The position numbers and the translations under genes were made by a program. Source: Telopea speciosissima (Eukaryota > Streptophyta > Magnoliopsida > Proteales > Proteaceae). Taken from it: a stretch of DNA of 64,000 nucleotides. The stretch's first letter is position 1. The number at the start of each line of letters is the position of its first letter. This document shows, in pieces, positions 49,268-59,724 of the stretch. The stretch is from assembly GCF_018873765.1 (NCBI RefSeq), contig NC_057916.1, positions 25,715,001-25,779,000 of the forward strand. The letters are read 5' to 3'. The notes beneath the pieces were generated by a model. It saw nothing but the letters and a program-made list of their open reading frames with translations, did not search any database and had not been told where the DNA came from.

Positions 49268-52200
49268 TTCCTTTCTGCATCGTCGGTTGTATCGACTCTT
49301 TTGTTTCTGTTGCAGCCAGGTACAGGTACTTTCCTGCCCTAAATTGGATTAAGGGTAAAGTACACGTACCCCCTTATAATGCACCCAATATTCCTCGTAC
49401 CCCCCTAAGTGGCTCAATATTCCACGTGCCACCCTTCAATATTTTACGTACCATCCCTGTTTTACACCCCAAATGCCAGATAGGTCCAATCCATTAAATA
49501 TCACCGTTAGATGCCAAAATTTTGACCATTTTACCCTTTGCTCCATTTTCTTAAATCTGAAAAGACTTAATTACCCTCACTTATTTGTTGCCCTAAACTA
49601 ATTGAAAATGATCATTTTACCCTTTGTCTTATTTTTATAAATGAAAAGATCTAATTGCCCTCATTTATGTATTACCCTAATCTAATTTGAGAAGACTATT
49701 TTACCCCTCAATATTTGTTCCTAAAAACCACCCTCATCTTCCCCAAATCAACTCACTTAGAGCGCCTCCGTACTTAGAGAAACAAAGAGAGTTGAGAACA
49801 CACAATGCCGCCTAAGACTTCTAAGCACAATTTACACACCCACCATCAGTATAGCTTAGGAATTGGAAACAGAACTCGTTATGAATACCAGCTTCATCAC
49901 AGTATTATAAAGAGAAATAAAATCCGTGAAGAGATCTAAGTACCGAGCCAGAAAAACTATCGCGTAAAGCTCCTGCGTTTTGAGCGAAATCCCTAATCTC
50001 CAGAAGATTGTTAAAAAAGCTTAGCCCCACCATTACAACCAAGACAATCTCAATACAATTAAATACTGGAAGAAACCCACTCAACAGCCCAAAGCAGAAG
50101 AAGAAGAAATGAAGAAGTCGTGTTACATTTGTTACCTGAACATGATTTAGTGGCATAGATTTTGAGCAGCAGTATCAAAATACTGACCAAATGCATCACA
50201 TCACCTACAAATCGAAAGATATTCATGGCTGAAAGGAACGAACCGAGCCGTTTGGTTGCCCTAGATTCCTGGACTCAAAGAAGGAATGAATGCGAGGGAG
50301 AGACCAGAACGAGCGAGCGACAGAGAGAGAGGGAGAAGGGTGAACACGTTACACATCCTCCCTATTTTTTGTTAGGAGAAGGTTCTCTGAGCAAACGGGC
50401 ATGGAAGAGTGCACGAATGAAGAACAGTTTTTATATATGAGGGCAGTAAGGTCGTTTTCTATGAAGTTTGAGAGAAGTTTCAGAAATGGAAGATGGATTT
50501 TGGGGAAGATGAGGGTATTTTGGTAATTATGCCCTAGCAAGGGCATTTTAGTAATTAGGTTGGGTTAGGTTCTTAAGAACAATTTGTGGGGGTAAAAGGG
50601 TCTTATCAAATTAGGTTAGGGCAAAAAGGTCTTTTCATATTATGAACAAATAGGTCAAGGCAATGTTTGGGGTTTTTAGGAACAAATATTTAGGGGTAAA
50701 ATAGTCTTTTCAAATTAGGTTAGGATAATACATAAATGAGGGTAATTAGGTCTTTTCATTTATAAAAATAAAACAAAAGGTAAAATGGTCATTTTCAATT
50801 AGTTTAGGGCAACAAATAACTGAGGGTAATTAAGTCTTTTCAGATTTAAGAAAATAGAGCAAAGGGTAAAATGGTCAAAATTTTGGCATCTAACGGTGGT
50901 ATTTAACGGATTGGACCTATCTGGCATTTGCGGTGTAAAACAGGGGTGGTACGTGGAATATTGAAGGGTGGTACATAGAATATTGAGCCGCTTAGGGGGT
51001 ACAAGGAATATTGGGTGCATTATAGGGGGTACGTGTTCTTTACCCTTGGATTAATGGCCGTGTGAGTGTGTGAGTGAGTGAGTGAGTGAGTGAGTGAGAC
51101 TCCCATTGGTTTCTTGAACAACGCCCCACTCGCTTCAGTTCTCTATATGCACTCAAAATTATTAACCAACACCTTCATTCTTATTCTGGTGGTTGTAATT
51201 GTTCCCAGAAAAAGGTATCTCAACAAACACACTCCTAGCTATATGATCGAGGCTCAAGTTTCAGAGTCTGGATTCTAGATCAGCTACCCACATGATGTGG
51301 GTTGCCACCCCACATGGTGAGAGCCACCCAAGTGGAATCTTTACCCATCTGTCTCCTTTTGACCGTCAGATGATGGGTGGCTATATTTTCTAGACTTTTT
51401 TATTTAATCAATTTTTCAAAAAATAAAATTAAAAAGGAGCTCGACGGGAGTGTGGCCCCTACATGCCTGCATCCAGCCAGTAGGATCGTATGCGGGGGCA
51501 TTGATCAGGTGGATCAAGGGCATGGTGGTCATTTTTCACATATCCTTGTGCCTTGGCATTGGGGCCACGTCGCCACACTCCCCCTTAGAGAACGGAAGAA
51601 CACTCCCGACTCCGTTTGTTTTGGCGGAAAATTTTACACCGTAAATTTTATTTCGTAACATGTTGAAAATTTCCAATGTTTGTTTTTTTAATTAAAAAGT
51701 TTTCAATTTTGTTTTCATTAAAAAACAAGCATTGAAAAACTTTTCAACATAGTAAAATTTTACAAGTCAAGTTTTTTGAAATAAAATTGTAATTATCCCT
51801 CTCTTTTTTTAATAGTAACCAAGAATGTGAGAGAGAGAGAGAGAGAAAGAAGCAATATGTATAGTGCACAACAAACGAAACCACCGGAAAAAAAATTACT
51901 GCTACAAAGCTAGCAGCCAAGGAAATGGAATAAATTCACTTCCCCTCTGGATTCATAAATATCTTCCTGGGTTTTTGTATTTTCTAAAATATCCTATAAG
52001 ATCCCATTTCCTTGGTTGTCAGTCTTGTAACAGGAACGTTCCTACTACAAGTGTAGCAGCAAAATTTTGTTCGAAACCACCATAGCTCCTATACTGAAGT
52101 ATTGGGGTCATGGATTGTCAACTAGGATGATGGGCTTGAGAGTACGTTGGATGACCTTAGCATAATTATTTACACATTATAGTTATATAACAGTAAAGAG

Positions 52201-52963
52201 AGAGTTGATAATAATTAGGGTAAGGGTTTTTTATATGTTCAATTTAAGAAACCTTACTTCCATAGCCCTAAAAATTTTAGTGTATAAATCAAATGAGGCT
52301 CAAAATTTGTGGACATATTGAGCTCCAGTCCAATTTCATTTTTTAAAGCATTACAAAATAGAACTTTGAAAATCTTGGACTAAAAGAAAATGCATAGGAT
52401 TGGTCAGAGTACTATAGCCATGCATGAACATTAACGTACCTAGGAGAGTATTCAAATAAATTAAATTTTACCATTAAAAAAAAATTACACATGACTAATC
52501 TGAACCATATCCTCTCAATCCAATAATGAGAACTATCATATTATCTTTGTGTGTGGGTAAAGACAATTTTCTGTATTGATTTATATGATGACATCATGGG
52601 TGGTGCATTATAGCCGGAGTTGAAGAAGTAAACCCGAAAGTGATAAGTAAGGTGGGGACTATGCGTTCGGTTCCGGTCAATAGGCGCGGTGGTGGTGTGA
52701 GTGGAGGCCACGGGGGCGGAGGGAGAGGCATTGAAGGAAGTGGAGAACATGGCAGTCCAGGTGGTAGTAGTGATAACGGGAATGGGGGGGATCGGACACC
52801 AAACACGGTGGGTGTTATTCCCATATACGCAGCTGCTGCCAACCACCACGGCAACAACAACAACCGTCATCACAACGCTGCTAATGGCGGTAATGGCTCC
52901 ATCACCCTTGCTATCATCGTTGCTGCCATTTTCATCACCTCCCTCTTTTTCACATTTTCATAG
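48371..52963 (+). CDS. Small secreted/anchored Gly-Asn-His-rich protein
   Basis: Two exons, 48371-48455 and 52614-52963, joined by a 4.16-kb GT-AG intron whose phase matches (ACA G / CC GGA), give 144 aa. Residues 1-28 form a Met/Leu-rich signal peptide ([20 protein letters not shown]). The middle is Gly-rich, with an [15 protein letters not shown] run, then VIPIYAAAA followed by Asn/His runs. The last 25 residues are a hydrophobic tail ([20 protein letters not shown]) after small residues, as in a GPI-anchor signal or a C-terminal membrane helix. Uncharacterised plant proteins with a signal peptide, a V-I-P-x-Y-A-A motif and a hydrophobic tail are known to me, but no function is assigned. 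The start is chosen because it begins the signal peptide. The intron contains a Mutator-type element. A possible 42-bp extra exon is described in the findings. Confidence 0.6.
49183..49265. repeat. Compound (CT)n(TA)n microsatellite
   Basis: About 19 CT units followed by about 22 TA units, in the intron of the Gly-rich protein gene. Confidence 0.95.
49353..51045. mobile_element. Pack-MULE-like element carrying an ERD2 fragment
   Basis: A 1,693-bp element with a perfect 9-bp target duplication TTGGATTAA (49344-49352 and 51046-51054). Inverted terminal repeats are about 377 bp (49353-49730 and 50670-51045), starting GGGTAAAGTACACGTACCCC and, on the right, GGGTAAAGAACACGTACCCC; by eye they are over 90 percent alike. 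The repeats contain alternating TTTTACCC and AATTACCCTCA motifs. The 0.94-kb centre holds part of a KDEL-receptor gene on minus. There is no transposase, so it would depend on one elsewhere. Long inverted repeats, a 9-bp target duplication and captured host exons together define a Mutator-like Pack-MULE. Confidence 0.88.
49858..50226 (-). pseudogene. ERD2: Captured ERD2 (KDEL receptor) exons 1-2, truncated
   Basis: On minus, exon 1 (50226-50136) encodes [20 protein letters not shown], then [16 protein letters not shown] intron (50135-49993) follows. Exon 2 from 49992 encodes [20 protein letters not shown], then [17 protein letters not shown]. These are the first two membrane segments of the ER-lumen protein-retaining receptor, which returns K/HDEL proteins from Golgi to ER. 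After VFI the match fades over a few residues and a TAA stop follows (49858-49856). The remaining five or so helices are missing, so no working receptor can be made. The 5' UTR of the donor gene appears to be included (to about 50345). The intron is kept, so capture was at DNA level, not through mRNA. Confidence 0.88.
51061..51098. repeat. (GTGA)n microsatellite
   Basis: A GTGT/GTGA tract of about nine units immediately right of the Pack-MULE target duplication. Confidence 0.9.
51430..51800. mobile_element. MITE-like pieces downstream of the Pack-MULE
   Basis: A GC-rich piece at 51443-51600 has GGGAGTGTGGCCCCTAC on the left and, inverted, GTGGCGACGTGGCCCC on the right. Next to it, 51605-51790 is AT-rich with AAAATTTTAC/GTAAAATTTT inverted motifs and a GTTTGTTTT edge, like those at 18775 and 26275. 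No target duplications were resolved. Confidence 0.4.
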
Positions 52964-54671
52964 ATAGTTTTTTTTTCCTTCATTTTCTGATATGGGATGG
53001 CCTTCTAATTAATTTTCAGTTTTTCACGAATATTATGTTTATATGAACTTGGCTACTTTTTTATTGAGATTGTCATTGCAAAACAAATAGATATAATGTT
53101 TTCTATGAAGAGTTTGTGTCTTGAGAGTGGTTTTTTTTTTTTTTTTTTGTGGGATTAAGAGCTTGTATAATAGAGGGGAGTGGAAATTAGGGGATTGGGG
53201 ATAGGCCCCAAGGTGGTTTGAACTCATGACCTCTTATTTAAGGAGTTGGTCTTTTGCCAACTAAGCTGATTCTTTTGGGTTCTGTATTGAGTGTTTTTAA
53301 GGGGATTTTCTTATTGACACCCCAAATGCATCAAATAATTTGTAAGCTTGTTTATCACTCCCAAAAAAAAAAAAAATTCTTACTTGTTTATCCAAAAAAA
53401 AAACCTCTTTTATACCCCTAAGTTGAAGAATGTTGGGAATTAGACAAATGGCAATTAAAAGAAGTTGTCCAGATCTAAATGAAAAGTTTGAAACAGTTTT
53501 TCAAAACTAAAACTAATGGTTCAAACTTTAAAATAGCACTACATATTACAAGCATGGATAGTAGACCCATAGTCTACCAATAAAGACTTTGTTGGTTCTA
53601 CTGACAAACTTGTTTATGTACAAGGACAAACCAAGATGGATGAATTAATACCATCAAATAAAAATGAATGGTTGTTCATATTATACACTTCCCTCAGCAT
53701 ATAAGATGTGAATTGGAACAAACCAATTGTTGTATAATAACTTTTCCTATCAGGAGTCATTGGACATATGTTGATTGAACAACAAAGGATTCCAATATTT
53801 TCGAGCACTTAATTAAGTATCATGCTTAGTTCTATCGACTGACACACTCAAGTCAAATATTTACATATTATGTCAAAATGAATCACAATGTGTGAAAGAT
53901 GAACGTAGACTTTTCTGGCGAACAACCCAGACATTATCCAATTGGCATCTGCATGAGTTGATCTACAAAACTTCTACGCCCACAACATTAAAAGATCATG
54001 GGTTTCTACCAGTTAAGAATCTTCACATCATAGTTGCTTTGTTACTAAAGGAATATTTCAGTGAATTTAGAATTACATCTCATGCAACGCATCACATGAT
54101 ACGTACACAATAACATGCATTGCATGTAACACATCTAATAACAAAGAAGTATAACATACATTGCATATTATAAATATGGAGGTTATGGGGATAGATTCCA
54201 AATTGGATGAAAGCGATTTATTTATTTTGATATTATAACTATGCATCTTCTGCAACAAGTGACACAGTTGTATTAATGACGATGCCCATCTTTGTCTCCA
54301 AGGGGATCTTCATCTCCTTCTAGAACATCGTCTCCTTGCCTATCTTCGTCTCAAAATAAATTAAAAGCCCTAAATATATTTTACATTCCAGTAAAAAAAA
54401 AATTGAGGAATCAACTTACCAATTGGACTGCCCAAGGGGACTACATTGATTTATAAAAAAGAATGGGGAGAGAAAGATACATACATGCACCATCACATTC
54501 CTTAAATCACATCACATGAAATTTAATATGGCATCCAGATATATGAGAATACAATTAAAAATCTCATAACCACCATGTATGGAATATCCTGGTCCTTTAA
54601 AAATTCACAATATGAAAATTTAACATTTAATAAATCATATTATCTATTAACTAACTCTTAGTCAAATTAAG
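52964..54671. other. Intergenic DNA right of the Gly-rich gene, one SINE
   Basis: The 3' UTR of the Gly-rich gene is followed by AT-rich DNA with a SINE at 53131-53275. Short open frames (53892-54113 on + is the longest) have no recognisable domain. No other structure seen. Confidence 0.4.
53131..53275 (-). mobile_element. tRNA-derived SINE with poly(A) tail
   Basis: On minus it starts near TCAGCTTAGTTGGCAAAAGA, which resembles a tRNA 5' half with A box. A GGTCATGAGTTCAAACC B-box region follows 30 bp later, then about 70 bp of unrelated body (CCTTGGGGCCTATCCCC and beyond) and an A18 tail (T-run at 53131-53148 on +). The pattern of tRNA-like head, body and poly(A) fits a SINE rather than a tRNA gene, since no acceptor stem closes. 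Target duplication not resolved. Confidence 0.6.
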
Positions 54672-54680
54672 GTTACATTT

Positions 54681-55084
54681 AGGCCTGTAAATGGATCGGA
54701 TTCGGCTCGGAGACGGATCGGATGTAATCAGATTTGGATATTTTCTAGTCGAATACGGACACCTCTAAACGGATTCGGATGCAGATCGAATTCAGATTTT
54801 CGATCATCCGTTCACACCTCTGCTTTGTGTAACCCGAACCTTCCTCGCACTAGTGGATACAATTCACTCTCAATCCATAGTTTTAGATCATGATTCTCTT
54901 CTCCTCATATTCTAGAATCTATTGAATCTTCAAAAACCCTCAAGATCTTTATTTACTTAATTTTTTATAATTAAGTATTCGGATTCGGATTTTTTTCTGA
55001 ATATCTCTAATCGAATACGGATGTTCCTAAACGGATACGGATGCGGATCAAATTCGGATTTTCGGTTATCCATTTACAGCCCTA
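54681..55084. mobile_element. Mutator-type MITE, family M1, copy 2
   Basis: A 404-bp element with a perfect 9-bp target duplication GTTACATTT (54672-54680 and 55085-55093). Ends are AGGCCTGTAAATGGAT and, reversed, TAGGGCTGTAAATGGAT. Homologous along its length to 7128-7500, for example AGATCATGATTCTCTT and ATTCTAGAATCTATTGAATC shared inside. No coding. Confidence 0.82.
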
Positions 55085-55883
55085 GTTACATTTCATCTAA
55101 CAACAAGTAACCTTTAGTTGTGGCAATCCAATCCTCGCTGACTAACATCATATGTATTATAATATGCAAGTCCAAACTTGCAAGCCCATTTATTTTCCAA
55201 AAAACCAATTTCACATAATACTATATTATGTGGGTCTCACCTAGTCAAAACTAGGGTTTAAAATGATAAAGATCTAAAATTAACAATTATCATAACCTCA
55301 TAACCATCTAGAATCTTGTTGATTGTCATGTGGAAGGTAGGGTTCTAGTCTTCTAGAGTAATGGTTTTAATCTCTTTTGCTCCTCTTAGGTTATCTACCA
55401 AAGAGGATTTGTTTTGTTTTTTCTACGAGTTTCCCTTTTTGGTGACTTCTGAACTTGAAATTATTCTTATATTTTAATACACACTTTGTTACTGTTTAAC
55501 AACAAAAAAAAAACAAAAAAAATACCTCTCCTGTGAACCCACCGAAAATACACATAAGAATATGCCTCAAATTCAGTAATTTCATAGATAATTAATAATT
55601 AAAGGTTTCGGTGAATAGAAACCATCTTTTTTTTTTTTTCCAACGCAATTTTTCTAGACAAGTTTGGGCTGATGAAACAAATTTAGGCCTTAGCCTCTCA
55701 TCGTCGAGGACATCCGAAATGATGTTAGCTCAAGGGGCAAGGATGTGAATTTCAGACGGAAGGAGTTGGCGGCTCCCACCATCCCAGTTGGTAATTGGGG
55801 CTTCCATGTGAATATTTGATGTGGGATCCCAATCCCCAATTCATAGCGGTTCTGTTCCGCTTCTTTCTTGCGAGCGAGTTGGG
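55085..55883. other. Intergenic, no gene
   Basis: AT-rich, with A-runs near 55501 and T-runs near 55627. I see no coding or repeat structure. Confidence 0.4.
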
Positions 55884-55893
55884 TAGAAAATTT

Positions 55894-57718
55894 GGGTTTT
55901 TTACAATTACCATCCTAAAATCTTTATTTTCTACCATTACCCGTCTAAAAACTTTCAAACAACTGTTACCCTCCTCTTATGCATATTAACCACTAACTGA
56001 TCCCCACCGTTACATTTCCGTAACAGCGGGAGTTAGTCGTGACAGTGTACCGTTGTCACAAATTTTCTAAGACCAAAATGCCCTTTTAGATGGTAATTGT
56101 GAAAAACAAAAAACAAAAAAACCCATCACCGTCCTCCTCCTCCTCCTTCTCCTTCTTCTTCTTCCTCCTCTGCAACCCATCACCGTCCTTTACTGATAAC
56201 TTCCATGGCTTCTTTGAAGCGACCAGCTCGACCAAGAAGGTCTATCACACATCCATAGTGCTCAATTTGAGGCTCAATTCCATAATCCTGAGTCATGGAA
56301 ATGAAATAATTACAACCTTCCTCCACCAATCCACCATGAGTACAACCATTCAACAAACCAACAAAGGTGATACCGTCTGGATGAACTACACCTCCACAAC
56401 CAATCATCTCCTCAAACACAGCAATTGCACTTTCACTTTGCCCATGGAGTGCAAGGGAATTGATCATGGAATTCCAAGAAGTCAAGCTTCTGTCTGATGT
56501 CTCATTAAAAACCCTTCTTGCTTCCTTTAAACTCCCACATTTACCATACATATCCACAAGACCATTTGAGACAAAGGAATTGGGGCCAAGGTGGTTCCTA
56601 TAGATGTATCCATGAATCCATTTACCTAGCTGAAGCATGCCCAAATGACCACAAGCAGATAGTGCGCACACAACAGTAACCTGATTTGGCCTCTCGTCCC
56701 GACCTGCGAGAACGATCATTCTTCTTAAGAGCGAGATTGCCTCTGTAAACAGACAATTCTGAGTGCACCCAGCTATAACAGCATTCCAAGATGGAACATC
56801 TCTCTCAGGCATATCTTCGAAAAGCAAAATAGCGTTTCCAATCTGTCCAAGCCGTGCGTACGCTGAAATCATAGCCATCCAAGACACGACATTTCGTTCA
56901 CTCATTTCGTCAAACAACTCCCGCGCTGCTCCAAGGTCCAAGCATAACCTTGAATAAGAATCAAGCAGAGCAGTTTGCACAATTGGTACCCACCAAAACC
57001 CGATCTCAAAATCTGGGCATGTATTGATTTAGTCCCCTGTGTTTCAGAGATCCCCGAAGAAGATTTTAAGACTTGGGGATAGATGAAATGATTGGGCTTA
57101 GAACGACCACGAAGGATCATAGTTCGGTACAAGAGAAGTGCAGACCTGTGATCGGGCTTGGAAGCGTAGGCCGTAATCATGGCCTTGTAGAGGTAGACAT
57201 TGGGGGAATGAAGGTGATCGAAGATGAAACGAGCATAGTCGAGGTCGGCAATGGTGACAGCACAGAAGCGAACAAGCTTGAAAGCATAAAACGGAGTCTG
57301 GCCATGGCCAAGGGTTAGAAGGAAGGTCTGGAGCTGCTTGAGATGATTGAGATGAGTGCATTTGTCCAACACATACAAAGTGGTTATGAATCTACTTGAA
57401 GATTATAGAAGAAAGAATCCCTCGTGAAGAGCAGTCACTTTCAGTAAAGGACGGTGATGGGTTGCAGAGGAGGAGGAAAAAGAAGGAGGAGAAGGACGGT
57501 GGTGGTTTTTTTTTTTTTTTTTTTTCACAATTAGCACCCCAAAAGAGTATTTTGGTCCTAGAAAATTCGTGACAACGGTACACTGTCACGACTAACTCCT
57601 ACAACGGTGGGGTCAATTAGTGGTTAGTATGCATCAGAGAGGGTAACAGTTGTTTGAAAATTTTTGGAGGCATAATAGTAGATAGTAAAGATTTTGGGAT
57701 GATAATTGTAAAAAACCC
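55894..57718. mobile_element. Pack-MULE-like element carrying a PPR gene
   Basis: A 1,825-bp element with a perfect 10-bp target duplication TAGAAAATTT (55884-55893 and 57719-57728). Inverted repeats are about 280-300 bp: 55894-56196 and 57441-57718, both starting GGGTTTTTTACAATTA, sharing AGTTAGTCGTGACAGTGTAC and ending at CCGTCCTTTACTGA. The arms look about 85 percent alike, more diverged than those at 49353-51045. The whole 1.24-kb centre is a PPR gene on minus. No transposase is present. The two Pack-MULEs do not share inverted-repeat sequence. Confidence 0.88.
56180..57378 (-). pseudogene. Captured PPR (PLS-class) protein gene, frameshifted and truncated
   Basis: On minus the frame from 57378 starts MYVLDKCTHLNHLKQLQTFL and carries early PPR motifs (DLDYARFIFDHLHSPNVYLY, then KAMITAYA). 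A one-base loss near 56985 (after RSGFGG, before VQTALLDSYSR) shifts it into the second frame. That frame continues with motifs such as NVVSWMAMISAYARLGQIG, DVPSWNAVIAGCTQN, FVSNGLVDMYGKCGSLKEAR, SLTSWNSMINSLALHGQSE and IEHYGCVIDLLGRAGR. It stops within the inverted repeat at 56180, so the C-terminal E domain is missing. PPR proteins of this class act on organelle RNA. There is no intron, which is normal for PPR genes. About 400 codons remain of a protein that is usually over 500. Confidence 0.85.
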
Positions 57719-57728
57719 TAGAAAATTT

Positions 57729-59724
57729 TCTTGTTTCTTTTTGGACGTTGTTGGTTACATCCTATAGTATTTCTTTCTAATGGCACGCATAGGTTTCATT
57801 AAAACAAAACAGTTTTTTGTAATAGAAATCAGTGATTGGACAAAAATTAATTGCATATCAATCCTTCCATTAATCATCGAAGATGCCAATACAAAGATTT
57901 TGTATCAGTGATTGGACAAAAGCATTTCGGCAAAAGCACTTAATAAAATAATATTACTTTTATAAAACAATTTGTAAACTATTTACAAAACCTTACCACA
58001 TCCAAAAATCTTCCACGATATTCTTTATCCAAAAAACACATGATGCGAAAATCATATAAACAAGATGTCTAGTCATGTCCCTAATTGAATACATTTTAAG
58101 TAAAAACCTTAGAACAACCACGATCCATCAATGAGCAAATTAAATAAAAGTAATATGAAATATAAATTCAAGGTTTGATGGACACATCCAACACTAAATT
58201 ATAGAGTGGTCATGGATTGATTCATTTTGCTTTTAGTCAGATTCCATCTCAAAAGTTTAGACACAAAGGAAAGACCAACAGGGATAGGTAAAAACACCTG
58301 TAACGACAAGGCAAGATCAGAACTTCCTCTGATAAAATGTTCAATCCATTCCCAATTGTTTTTTTGGTATATGCATGGACTAAAAAGTTATGGGTGGAAT
58401 GTGACTCCGCATCTGTAGTCACTGCGATACTCACTTCCAAGGTTCCATGGATATTTCTTCAAGCATGGTGGTCTGCAACAAGGTTTTTACAAGCCATACA
58501 ATAGAGAATGACTCATTGCTTCAGAGAAGGGAACTCGCCTGCTAATGCCCTTGCAAAGCAGGCTGCTGTTTCGAAATTATCAATTAACTGGAGCTCTACA
58601 CCAAGTTTCATTTTGCAAGCAGTGACATGGGAGGCAATGGGCCGGCCATTTTATAGATTTGAATGATGTAATTGAAGGGTATCCACTGGCTGCATACTTA
58701 TGTAAACCATTTTTTTTTTAATATCAATACATTGCTGACCTTTAGCCAAAAAAAAATGCGTGGACTAAAAAGGTCCAGTCCCTAATAAATGAAAGATATC
58801 AACATTCACAAAGTTACAATTCTAACCTTGAAATCACCATGACCATGTACATGACCTGTTTCTGGTACCTTTAGCTTCGCGATACTTTACATGTTTGCAG
58901 GGTTCAATCTACAATTCTTATTGTCCAGAGTCCAGAAAAGTCTTTCTAGTGCTCGCTTGAAAAAAAAAGTAACATGGAAAAAATGATAGCTTCAGGCATG
59001 GTGACTATATTCTAAACCGCCTATATGTGTAATTCCTTTCATGATGCCCACCAAAAAATACTTTTCTCTCTGGCCATCCAATAATTTTCTAAAGCTCACA
59101 GAGAAAGAGGGCCTCATGGATGGATCTTACCAGACATATATCTAGGCCAGTGGATTCTATTTTATTGAGATAAGTCTTTAAAAGGACACTACCATGACGT
59201 CAAAATTGGAACAGAGGGTTACTCTAAACTTTTCCCTACAATCTCCATTGTCACTTGTATTCATACTGAGATCCCCTTCCATGCCTCCAAAATAACACAT
59301 TGTTTCAACTTCAACTTCAAGAGCAAGAGAATAAAATTACTGTGGAAAGCATGCAGAGGCACATTCCCAAGTTCATTCAACTAATTGCACAACAAAATGC
59401 ACCAGAATTGACTCCTGTGGCCAGTTCCGCATCTTCAACCCCCACCCCACACCACCCGACCCTTTTTAATTTGAATAGAACAGCATTCAAAGATAAATTT
59501 GAGAAGATTTTTCTACAATTTACAACAAACGCCATTTGATGATATCTTAATCAATCCCGAGCTGGGATTTATTAGTCCACTTGGCTTCCACAAATGTAGA
59601 GGTAATGGCCCCTATAGACAATACCTCTATTGCACAAAATTCACCTCCAATCTATTTTAACATTAGCATACATGACGATACAAATACAAAGCTCATCATC
59701 GCAACCAACACTATGTAAACATCA
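57729..59724. other. Intergenic DNA with one LINE fragment
   Basis: AT-rich DNA between the PPR element and the kinesin 3' end. A 79-codon open frame on + at 59300-59539 (starting MFQLQLQEQENKITVESMQR, with a Pro/Ser/Thr-rich part) is protein-like but matches no family I know. The 3' UTR of the kinesin gene lies just below 59725. Confidence 0.4.
58388..58755 (+). mobile_element. 5'-truncated LINE 3' end (RNase H)
   Basis: A 368-bp insertion flanked by a 17-bp target duplication with one mismatch: ATGCATGGACTAAAAAG (58371-58387) and ATGCGTGGACTAAAAAG (58756-58772). It ends in a poly(A) run (58747-58755). It encodes the end of an RNase H domain: LWVECDSASVVTAILTSKVP, then FREGNSPANALAKQAA. A stop interrupts the frame before FREGN. 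Copying from the 3' end and stopping early is typical of LINEs. Confidence 0.88.

Noticed and set aside
52541-52873. Antisense open frames over the Gly-rich exon
   Set aside because: Shadows of a GC-biased coding exon; the + frame has matching splice phase and a signal peptide.
53131-53275. A tRNA gene
   Set aside because: The head resembles tRNA A and B boxes, but no acceptor stem closes and a poly(A) tail follows, so a SINE is the better call.
55894-57718. A normal, resident PPR gene
   Set aside because: The frame is broken, ends inside an inverted repeat, and the whole unit has a perfect 10-bp target duplication.
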